In this document: in pieces, positions 1 through 6,111 of the stretch
Layout of the letters: the number at the start of each line of letters is the position of its first letter
Numbering within the stretch: position 1 is the stretch's first letter
Translations under genes and position numbers: made by a program
The notes under the pieces: model-generated
Databases searched by the model: none
What the model was told of the DNA's origin: nothing
The model's input: only the letters and a program-made list of their open reading frames with translations
DNA from: an uncultured Lachnospiraceae bacterium
GTDB taxonomy: Bacteria; Bacillota; Clostridia; Lachnospirales; Lachnospiraceae
Length of the DNA stretch: 12,360 nt
Assembly: GCA_905236925.1 (NCBI GenBank)
Contig: CAJOQS010000163.1
Location: forward strand, 1-12,360
Direction: 5' to 3'

Positions 1-609
1 AAGCCTGTGTTCGACGATCACGACAGTCTGCCCGAGTTCCCTGTTGAGCTTGGAGACCGTCGCGATGAAATTGGAAGCGGCAATGGGGTCAAGCTGCGCC
101 GTAGGCTCGTCGAGAAGCAGGATCTCCGGCTGCATGACCATTACCGATGCGAGATTCAGCAGCTGCTTCTGTCCGCCCGAAAGCTCATCGGTACTCATAT
201 CAAACCATGATTCAATCCCAAAATAGCCTGCCATTTCGGAGACTCTACGCCGGATCTCCTTATTGGGGATGCCGAGGTTTTCAAGTCCGAAGGCAAGCTC
301 ATGCCATACCCTGTCGGTAACTATCTGCTGCTCCGGTCTCTGCATTACGAAACCAACCATAGAGGCCGACTCTCTTTCGGAAAACTCTTCCGGGCGCCTT
401 CCACCCAGCAGGACCTTGCCCGAGAGCTTCCCGGCAGGAATTAATTCACGTTTTAACATTTTGAGAAGTGTGGATTTCCCGCCGCCCGTAGGTCCGCAGA
501 CGCATAAAAGATCTCCGCGGTCCAGCGAGAAGCTGATACCCTTTAGAGTGTTTTTCCACACATTGATGGAATAAGCAAAGTTCAGATCCTCGACTCTAAG
601 TATCTCCAT
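1..609 (-). CDS. ecfA: ECF transporter ATP-binding protein EcfA, 3' end outside window
   Basis: Cytoplasmic ABC ATPase that powers an energy-coupling factor (ECF) micronutrient importer. The first 203 residues are visible and the frame runs open through the left edge. They hold a complete nucleotide-binding core: Walker A GPTGGGKST (39-47), Q-loop Gln in FVMQRPEQQ (about 90), signature LSGGQKQ (143-149), Walker B ILLLDEP (163-169) and the switch His in VEHRL (201). The stretch QQIVTDRVWHELAFGLENLG is typical of ECF/CbiO-type ATPases. The ATG at 607-609 has GGAG ten bases upstream and overlaps the 3' end of ecfT by 28 bp, so the two are translated together. In Clostridia this subunit is often a double-ABC fusion; whether a second ATPase domain or the substrate-specific S component follows cannot be seen. 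Family assignment is secure, substrate unknown. Confidence 0.93.
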   Translation of the reverse strand, partial: MEILRVEDLNFAYSINVWKNTLKGISFSLDRGDLLCVCGPTGGGKSTLLKMLKRELIPAGKLSGKVLLGGRRPEEFSERESASMVGFVMQRPEQQIVTDRVWHELAFGLENLGIPNKEIRRRVSEMAGYFGIESWFDMSTDELSGGQKQLLNLASVMVMQPEILLLDEPTAQLDPIAASNFIATVSKLNRELGQTVVIVEHRL

Positions 610-1460
610 TTTATTCTCACTCCAATCTCATTCACTACAGGGAACAGGCACATAAGTCCGTACAGTATATAGCATATGACCGCCCCGGCAGAATGCGGTA
701 TCCCGCTCATATGAGGGTAAAAGGAATAATTCACCTTGTCTGCCGCTATCAGCCCAATCGTTACTGCTGCGATAAGAACTATTCCGATCAGGATGAAGGC
801 GTCGTTTTTTCTGAATCTGTAATTCGAATAATTGGTCCTCCTGCCTGAACCGTAGCCCCTCGCGCTCATGCTGTCCGCAGTGATTATGCCGTTCTCAAGT
901 CCCCAGGTTATCAGCATGGAGAAAATGTTCATCTTGATCGCAATATCATCCAGCGCATTTTCATCCTGATACCGTCCCAGCGCTGTCTGCGTCTGTTCCA
1001 TCTTTGTCGCCTGCCTGCTGAACATAGGGATGAACCTCAGGTTCATGGAGATCAGAAGTGCCAGCTTCGGTGATGTAGTCCCCATGATATAGAGTATCTT
1101 GTCTCCCGTCATCATTCCCGAGAAAACGCGCATCAGGAGCAGTACCGCAACGATCAGGGTTCCCATGGATACCCCGTAAAGCACGGCCTCCAGCGTGACC
1201 GGATTATCGTTCAGCACAAACAGGACCGTAACCCCGTTGTGACTGAATACGGGATTGGCCAGAGATGTTATCAGGAAAATAAGGACAAGATAGCCAAAAA
1301 AGCGTCCGCTCTTCTCTCTTCTGAGCAGAAGAGTTGTCACTACTTCACTGAATAGAGTTATCAGGATCATCACCGGATTGAACGCAAACATCGCGATCAC
1401 GGTAACGGTCAGAAAGTAAATAAATATTACGATCGGGTTATAGCTGTCAAATGCTCTCAT
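582..1460 (-). CDS. ecfT: ECF transporter transmembrane subunit EcfT (CbiQ family)
   Basis: Integral membrane scaffold that couples the ATPases to a substrate-binding S component. It is 292 aa, normal for the family. Hydrophobic segments lie at about 8-28, 30-46, 54-70, 95-112, 222-240 and 258-276. The long amphipathic region between them carries the coupling-helix signature ADSMSARGYG (195-204), whose Ala-Arg-Gly normally contacts the ATPase. The first copy of this motif, around QTALGR (158-163), is degenerate. NPVFSHNGVTVLF (69-81) is a pattern I associate with clostridial EcfT. The ATG lies 3 bp after the receptor gene's stop. The nearest purine-rich site, GGGAGG, is about 15 bases upstream, so translation probably depends on coupling. 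The gene overlaps ecfA by 28 bp, giving a tight receptor-ecfT-ecfA operon. Confidence 0.92.
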   Translation of the reverse strand: MRAFDSYNPIVIFIYFLTVTVIAMFAFNPVMILITLFSEVVTTLLLRREKSGRFFGYLVLIFLITSLANPVFSHNGVTVLFVLNDNPVTLEAVLYGVSMGTLIVAVLLLMRVFSGMMTGDKILYIMGTTSPKLALLISMNLRFIPMFSRQATKMEQTQTALGRYQDENALDDIAIKMNIFSMLITWGLENGIITADSMSARGYGSGRRTNYSNYRFRKNDAFILIGIVLIAAVTIGLIAADKVNYSFYPHMSGIPHSAGAVICYILYGLMCLFPVVNEIGVRIKWRYLESRI

Positions 1461-1463
1461 CTG

Positions 1464-3377
1464 CTATTCTATATCCCTCCCTATCTCACGTGTGTAGCGC
1501 CAGACTATCTCATCGTTGTCATCAGGACGGTATTCGCCGCATCCCACCGAGGGAGCAACGCCGTTAACATAGTACAGCCATCCGGACAGTTCTCCGTATT
1601 CGTATTCATAGATATGTCCTATGCCGCTTATATAGGAGGCTCCGTGTGCCCCCGCCACATTGTTCTGGTTTTCCATGTGGATGCCGTTCTCACGGACTGC
1701 TCTGATAAGAAGATCATAAACCGTCTCATCCCCGTACAGCTTCATTTCGGTCTTTTTCAGGATCGTTCCGTCCGCGGGGATATACTCCGATGCTTCACCG
1801 ACAATCGTATCACAGCGAATTTCAAACGTGACAGTTCCGACCGCCGCGCGGCCTCCCGCGTCGATCGAGGAATAATAGCTCTCCCTTGACTGTATGTCGG
1901 TTCCGAGGACCACCGCGATCGCAGCTATTGCGAGCAGAACCGCAAAAGCGTAATTCTTATAGTTTCTCTTCTTTAGAAGATACATGAGGCCGCAGACAAG
2001 CGCAAGCAGAGCCAGAATAATAAGGCAGGCAATAGGCTTGTACGAGATCCGGCCGGAGGATGCTTCCGGTATGGCGGTGGCTTCCGGAGAATCAGTCAGT
2101 TCTGTATTATCAGTGCTTTCTGTATCCACGGGCGCATCAGTAACTTCCGACGCATCGGTGGCCGCGGGAGTATCGTTAACATCCGCAGCATCGGTGGCTG
2201 CCGGGGCATCGGTTACATCCGGAACGCCGGTGGACACCGGAGTTTCAGTAATGTCCGGTGTGTCGGTAAGGTCCGTGGAATCAGCAGCTGCAGGTGTCCG
2301 GGTAGTTTCAGGAGCGTCGTCAGAACCGTGTTCTCCGGTATTATCGGAAGCATTGATACCTCCGGGTTCTGTGGTAACCACGGGTGCATCGGTAACGACC
2401 GGGGTTTCGGATTTTCCGCCTGTCCGTTCCAGATAATAATATGGTCCCTTGCCGTCCTTCATGCCTACATAGGCTTCCATTGCGGTAAAAACCTGCGTCG
2501 TTGCCGAAGAACTGCTCTCTTCTCCCTGCACGTGCGAATATGTCCCGTCCGCCAGCCTGTAAAGGCGCAGCCCGTCAAAAACGGTATTACCGTTCTTGAT
2601 AAACCGCTCATCCTGCGAGCAGTCTATTCCGAGGGACGATGCCGCAATGAGAACCTGCGCCGTGCTCTCGGCATTCTCGCTGCCGAAGCCTGAATAGCCT
2701 CCGTTCGGATTCTGCTTATCAGACAGGAATTGCAGTGCCTTGCCGGTTGCTTCCGAGACAGCTTCGCTGCTTCCCTTTTTATCGGTATAAAGATAACCCG
2801 CGAATGCCTGAAGAACCATTGCAGTCACATCAACATCCGACCTCTCGCCCATTACGGCCCATCCGCCGTCTTCCTTTTCGAGATCGATAATTTCGTTTAT
2901 TATCCGCTCCGCGGGATAGTCCGCATTAACATATCCGTTGTTATATAAATGAAGCCCGTAAACCAGGCTCATGATGCCCTGCGCGCCCACAGCCTCATCA
3001 ACCGTGGACTGTATGTAGGCCGCATCACGGTCCGCCACTGTAAGACACAGGGCATACTTCAGTCTTGTAGTTGCCGCCCTGACAACATTTCCCTCAAGAT
3101 ATGCCTTAAGGGCATCCGTATATCCCGTAAGATCATATCCGCCTTCCCTTGCAAGCGCATACGCATAGGTTTCGGCAGTTAAGCCTGCATTGGGAACAAG
3201 GTCCTTCTCTATCCATTCCTGTACATCCGAGGCTCCGCATTCACGCATCTTAAGCCCGGTTATAGCTTGTATCGCTTCCCGGGCTTCGTCATAGCTTCCC
3301 GCACTGCAGGAAAAAGGATCGGCCAATGCCAGAAACATCAGACAGATCGCTATAAAAACAGTAATCCTTGAACGCAT
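1464..3377 (-). CDS. Membrane-anchored receptor: alpha-toroid plus DUF4430 (intrinsic-factor/transcobalamin-like)
   Basis: Probable surface capture protein for the ECF importer encoded just downstream; 637 aa from the start chosen here. Order: signal peptide (about 1-26); an alpha/alpha toroid of the prenyltransferase/squalene-cyclase type (about 27-316) with GGW (171), VTAMVLQAF, NGGYSGF (225-231), ESTAQVLIA and TTQVFTAM repeats; a Thr/Pro/Asp-rich linker (322-440); two membrane segments (about 448-468, 475-491) around KKRNYKNY; and a C-terminal DUF4430 domain (about 513-637) with SGWLYYVNG (598-606) and IVWRYT. Toroid plus DUF4430-like beta domain is the plan of eukaryotic cobalamin carriers. 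The membrane hairpin would place both domains outside the cell. I chose the ATG at 3375-3377 because GAAGGA lies ten bases upstream and the signal peptide begins there. An in-frame ATG at 3432-3434 overlaps a TATAAT and lacks a ribosome site. The corrinoid ligand is inferred. Confidence 0.85.
   Translation of the reverse strand: MRSRITVFIAICLMFLALADPFSCSAGSYDEAREAIQAITGLKMRECGASDVQEWIEKDLVPNAGLTAETYAYALAREGGYDLTGYTDALKAYLEGNVVRAATTRLKYALCLTVADRDAAYIQSTVDEAVGAQGIMSLVYGLHLYNNGYVNADYPAERIINEIIDLEKEDGGWAVMGERSDVDVTAMVLQAFAGYLYTDKKGSSEAVSEATGKALQFLSDKQNPNGGYSGFGSENAESTAQVLIAASSLGIDCSQDERFIKNGNTVFDGLRLYRLADGTYSHVQGEESSSSATTQVFTAMEAYVGMKDGKGPYYYLERTGGKSETPVVTDAPVVTTEPGGINASDNTGEHGSDDAPETTRTPAAADSTDLTDTPDITETPVSTGVPDVTDAPAATDAADVNDTPAATDASEVTDAPVDTESTDNTELTDSPEATAIPEASSGRISYKPIACLIILALLALVCGLMYLLKKRNYKNYAFAVLLAIAAIAVVLGTDIQSRESYYSSIDAGGRAAVGTVTFEIRCDTIVGEASEYIPADGTILKKTEMKLYGDETVYDLLIRAVRENGIHMENQNNVAGAHGASYISGIGHIYEYEYGELSGWLYYVNGVAPSVGCGEYRPDDNDEIVWRYTREIGRDIE
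2058..2414 (-). repeat. Degenerate Thr/Asp/Pro repeat encoding the extracellular linker of the receptor
   Basis: About 119 codons encode a low-complexity stretch built from variants of VTDAP, LTDTPD, ATDA and VNDTP, with no hydrophobic core. It joins the toroid to the membrane hairpin. The DNA copies are diverged rather than identical, so this is an old repeat, though length variation between strains is plausible. The opposite strand also stays open here as a Ser/Val/Ala-rich frame, a by-product of the repeat. Confidence 0.75.
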
Positions 3378-3432
3378 AGATTGCGGTTCCTTCACGGAAT
3401 AATGATCGTGCGGATCTCTCCGCACCACTATC

Positions 3433-3461
3433 ATTATATAAGCCGGCGTGAAAAAAATCCA
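3433..3461 (-). promoter_or_regulatory. Candidate promoter of the receptor-ecfT-ecfA operon
   Basis: On the minus strand a perfect -10 TATAAT (3433-3438) is preceded, after 17 bp, by a weak -35 TGGATT (3456-3461). Transcription would start near 3426 and give a leader of about 50 nt ahead of the start at 3377. The weak -35 suggests dependence on an activator; a palindrome lies about 24 bp further upstream. The leader is too short for a cobalamin riboswitch. Confidence 0.5.
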
Positions 3462-3484
3462 GCATAAATAACTGTTTCAAAAAT

Positions 3485-3506
3485 AATTGTGAAATATTTC
3501 AGAATT
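3485..3506. promoter_or_regulatory. 22-bp near-perfect inverted repeat, candidate operator between divergent promoters
   Basis: A perfect 12-bp palindrome TGAAATATTTCA (3490-3501) is flanked by AATT on both sides, with a single mismatched pair (3489/3502). It ends 4 bp before the -35 of the plus-strand gene and about 24 bp upstream of the weak -35 of the receptor operon, so one bound dimer could affect both. The binding protein is unknown. The plus-strand gene beside it encodes a helix-turn-helix protein and is one candidate. Confidence 0.5.
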
Positions 3507-3510
3507 AATA

Positions 3511-3539
3511 TTGACACACTTTTCAGGGAGTGTTATACT
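3511..3539 (+). promoter_or_regulatory. Strong sigma-A promoter of the resolvase-like gene
   Basis: TTGACA (3511-3516), a 17-bp spacer and TATACT (3534-3539), with an extended TG at 3531-3532. The start of transcription would be near 3546, leaving a leader of about 25 nt that contains AAGGAGG (3556-3562), eight bases before the ATG. The combination predicts high expression. Confidence 0.85.
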
Positions 3540-3570
3540 CCGGTCATAAAGAACTAAGGAGGCAATCCAT

Positions 3571-4332
3571 ATGAGGATCATTACATGCAGCAATGAGGCT
3601 GAATACTTAAAGGCTCTGAACGACATAACCGAAGGTGACTGCTTAAGCGTCACTTCTATCGCTGATATTGCGACCGAATCGGCCGAGCTGATGTCCAATC
3701 TGCTTCTTATCGAAGAAAGAGGCGCGGATTTCGTAAGCATCGGTGACCGGATAGATACAAGGAGCGAAAGCAGCTCCGTCTTCGCTCTTTGCAGAGCTCT
3801 CACGGCTCTCGATGCGGCAAACAGGGAAAAAGGCAAGTCAAAGAACAAGGCAGACGATGAAAAGAGCAACAAAGGCAGAAAGCCCATACTTATCGACGAG
3901 AATCTTTTCGAATCCGTTGTTGCCCTCTGGCAGAACGGCAAGATCAGTGCCCGTCAGGCCATGGCCGAGCTCGATCTGAAGCCCAATACCTTCTACCGCA
4001 GGATCAAGGAACGCGAGGAACAGAAGAAGAAGGAACTCAAGAAGGTTGAGCAGGATATCAAATCCGAGCTTAAGCATGCAGCCAAGCAGAGCAAGAAGGA
4101 GCTTGATAAGCTGAAGAAGCAGGTCAAATCCGAAGCCAAGAACGTTAAGAAGGCTACCGACGAGAAGATCGAGGTTCACAGCGTTAATAAGGAGATCCGC
4201 AGAAGCCGCTCACGTGCCGAGTCCAAATATGAGGACAGCATCAAGCAGATGAAAAAGGACGTTGAGGCCGAGGCCAGGGAACTCAAAAAGATCGCCGCTG
4301 CCAAAGCAGAGAAAGAGAAAGAAAGCAAATAA
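3571..4332 (+). CDS. Serine-resolvase-like DNA-binding protein lacking catalytic residues, with Lys-rich coiled-coil tail
   Basis: 253 aa. Residues about 7-87 align without gaps, from memory, with the second half of the gamma-delta resolvase catalytic domain (TEGDCLSV matching EEGDVILV, then GADFVSIGDRIDT matching GVSIRFIDDGIST). The first 40 or so residues of that domain, including the nucleophile Ser10, are absent. The positions of Arg68 and Arg71 are Asp32 and Thr35. Residues 102-147 (GRKPILIDENLF to FYRRIKE) match the resolvase C-terminal helix-turn-helix. Residues 148-253 are a charged coiled-coil-like tail with 29 lysines. Recombinase activity is therefore not expected; a DNA-binding, structural or regulatory role is inferred. 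The start is fixed by AAGGAGG eight bases upstream. A strong promoter, an intact frame and its own terminator argue against decay. Nothing nearby looks like a mobile element. Confidence 0.8.
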   Translation: MRIITCSNEAEYLKALNDITEGDCLSVTSIADIATESAELMSNLLLIEERGADFVSIGDRIDTRSESSSVFALCRALTALDAANREKGKSKNKADDEKSNKGRKPILIDENLFESVVALWQNGKISARQAMAELDLKPNTFYRRIKEREEQKKKELKKVEQDIKSELKHAAKQSKKELDKLKKQVKSEAKNVKKATDEKIEVHSVNKEIRRSRSRAESKYEDSIKQMKKDVEAEARELKKIAAAKAEKEKESK

Positions 4333-4340
4333 ACAGACAA

Positions 4341-4379
4341 ACGCCTTCAGGTCAAATGATCCTGAAGGCGTTTTATTTT
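4341..4379. terminator. Intrinsic terminator between the resolvase-like gene and recJ
   Basis: An 11-bp perfect stem, ACGCCTTCAGG (4341-4351) with its complement (4361-4371), a 9-nt loop, then TTTTATTTT on the plus strand. It begins 8 bp after the stop of the resolvase-like gene. Its T-tract abuts the recJ stop codon. On the minus strand the hairpin is followed by the looser T-rich TTTGTCTGTTTATTT, so it may also end the secDF-recJ transcript. Confidence 0.93.
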
Positions 4380-6111
4380 ACCATTTGATATTTCTTATAT
4401 TCATCTGGATCTCGCTTGCTCCGTGATAATCATTTATCTTCGGAACAAATGCAACGGTCATCGATATATTATTGCTTCCTCCGGTAAAGGCTTTCTCAAC
4501 ATCGGCTTTTCCGTATTTTGCGGTCAGCCTTTCAACCGTTTCGGATGCATCCGAAAAGCTGGTGGCGGTAAACTCGTAACCGCAGGAGTTGATCAGTCTG
4601 AACCGAAGATAGTTATTTGTCTTGCCTATGTATTTAATACTGCGGCATCTCAGACCTTTTTCCGCGAAAAGCGGCGCCGGGTTGCCCTGACCGAAGGGCG
4701 CGAGCATCTCTATCTCGGATAATACCTTTTCATTGAACAGATTAAAGCTGGCTTGAGCGTCAATGAGTATCTTGCGGCTCATGTCATCTTCGGTAAGGCT
4801 GCATTTTTCGTTTATTGCGCGAGTGAACTCCTCCAGCTTGCCGGACGCCACCGTGAGGCCTGCAGCCATTGGATGACCGCCGAATTTCACCAGATACTCA
4901 CTGCAGACCGAGAGCTCCTCGAAAATGTTATACGCGAGGATCGATCTTGCGGATCCCTTGTAGTCGGTTCCGCTTTTCGTAACGATAATAGCCGGCCTGT
5001 TGTAGCGTTCCTTGACCCTTCCGGCAAGAATACCGAGAATACTCTCATGGCAATCCGGGAGCTCCAGAACAATGACCCTGTCAAGCGCATCTGCCCGGGC
5101 ATCAAGGATAGAAAAAGCAATCTCCTCCTGCTCTGACGTCATCTGCTTCCTGTCTTCGTTCAGCTTTTTGCATTCCAGGGCAAGCCTGTCCGCATCCTGC
5201 TTATTTCGTGCATTAAGAAGTTCCAGCGCCAGTCCGGCGTTATCTATCCTGCCCGTTGCGTTGAAGCAGGGGCCCATGATAAAGCCTACGTGATATTCGT
5301 TTATATGGCCGTCACTTATCTCCGTTTGTTCCATAAGTGAACGCAGCCCGGGATTGTCAGTCTTCTCAAGCTTTGCAAGCCCCAGCTTTGCAATTGTCCT
5401 GTTCTCACCCTTAAGCGGAACCACATCGCATATAGTAGCCATGGCCATAAACTCGAGGTATTCCGAGATATCCGCATCCGTTCCGAGCTTTTCAAAGAGT
5501 ACTTCCGCAAACTTCGCGGCCAGTACTGCTCCGCATATCTCGCGGCACGGATAATGATCGTCTTCCTGCTTTGGATCAACGATAAACGCAGCGTGCGGGA
5601 GTTTTTCGGGTATTTCATGGTGATCCGTAACAACAAGCGTCATCCCGAGCTTCTCCGCCTCGATCGAAGCATCGAGCGCGGCGATCCCGTTATCGCAGGT
5701 AATGATCGTATCGATCCCTTCCCTGCCGGCCTGCCTTATTATCTCGACATTAAGTCCGTAACCGTCCCTGATCCTGTGAGGGATGTACCAGTCCGCATCC
5801 GCTCCTGCTCTGGTCAGTGCGTCGTTAAGGACATATGTCGCCATGATCCCGTCGACATCATAGTCTCCGACGATCCTTATCTTCTTCCCCGCCCGCATCT
5901 TGTCAATGACCAGATCAACGGCTTCATCCAGGTTTTTCAGGAGATGTGGGGAATGGAGATTAGAAATAGAGGGCGTAAGAAACGCCCTTATCTCCTCGCC
6001 GGTCCTGAGGTCACGGTTGACCAGCAGTCTGGCCATGACCTCAGAAAAACCGAACTCATTTATGATCGCCGAAAAATCGGCTGTTTTATTGCAAATAGTC
6101 CACTTATCCAT
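4378..6111 (-). CDS. recJ: Single-stranded-DNA-specific 5'-3' exonuclease RecJ
   Basis: Exonuclease of the DHH family that degrades single-stranded DNA 5' to 3' in recombination and repair. 577 aa, normal length. Metal-binding motifs in order: DYDVDG (83-88), CDNG (139-142), TDHH (162-165) and Asp228 in MATICDVVP. The DHHA1 half carries GPCFNATGRID (280-290), ESILGILAGRVK and FGGHPMAAG (410-418). A C-terminal OB-fold-like region follows (about 440-577). No catalytic motif is missing. I chose the ATG at 6109-6111, which shares its A with the secDF stop (TGATG), over a TTG one codon earlier. The ribosome site (GAGGAT) is very close, so coupling to secDF is likely. A secDF/recJ neighbourhood recurs in Bacillota. 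The apt and relA genes often found after recJ are absent; a terminator follows directly. Confidence 0.96.
   Translation of the reverse strand: MDKWTICNKTADFSAIINEFGFSEVMARLLVNRDLRTGEEIRAFLTPSISNLHSPHLLKNLDEAVDLVIDKMRAGKKIRIVGDYDVDGIMATYVLNDALTRAGADADWYIPHRIRDGYGLNVEIIRQAGREGIDTIITCDNGIAALDASIEAEKLGMTLVVTDHHEIPEKLPHAAFIVDPKQEDDHYPCREICGAVLAAKFAEVLFEKLGTDADISEYLEFMAMATICDVVPLKGENRTIAKLGLAKLEKTDNPGLRSLMEQTEISDGHINEYHVGFIMGPCFNATGRIDNAGLALELLNARNKQDADRLALECKKLNEDRKQMTSEQEEIAFSILDARADALDRVIVLELPDCHESILGILAGRVKERYNRPAIIVTKSGTDYKGSARSILAYNIFEELSVCSEYLVKFGGHPMAAGLTVASGKLEEFTRAINEKCSLTEDDMSRKILIDAQASFNLFNEKVLSEIEMLAPFGQGNPAPLFAEKGLRCRSIKYIGKTNNYLRFRLINSCGYEFTATSFSDASETVERLTAKYGKADVEKAFTGGSNNISMTVAFVPKINDYHGASEIQMNIRNIKW

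Noticed and set aside
1984..2436. Plus-strand Ser/Val/Ala-rich open frame opposite the receptor linker
   Set aside because: It mirrors the repetitive linker codons on the coding strand, has no ribosome site, and resembles no protein.
3378..3434. Longer form of the receptor starting at the ATG at 3432-3434
   Set aside because: That ATG overlaps the TATAAT of the likely promoter and has no ribosome site; the added residues are hydrophilic and would precede the signal peptide.
3378..3570. Cobalamin riboswitch ahead of the receptor operon
   Set aside because: The space between the operon start and the divergent promoter is too short, and no conserved B12-box-like sequence was seen on the minus strand.
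3477..3941. 154-residue minus-strand open frame over the start of the resolvase-like gene
   Set aside because: It would span the strong plus-strand promoter and the antisense of a well-supported gene, and shows no ribosome site or family features.
3571..4332. Resolvase-like gene as a remnant of a mobile element
   Set aside because: No terminal repeats, transposase or cargo genes flank it, the frame is intact, and its expression signals are strong.
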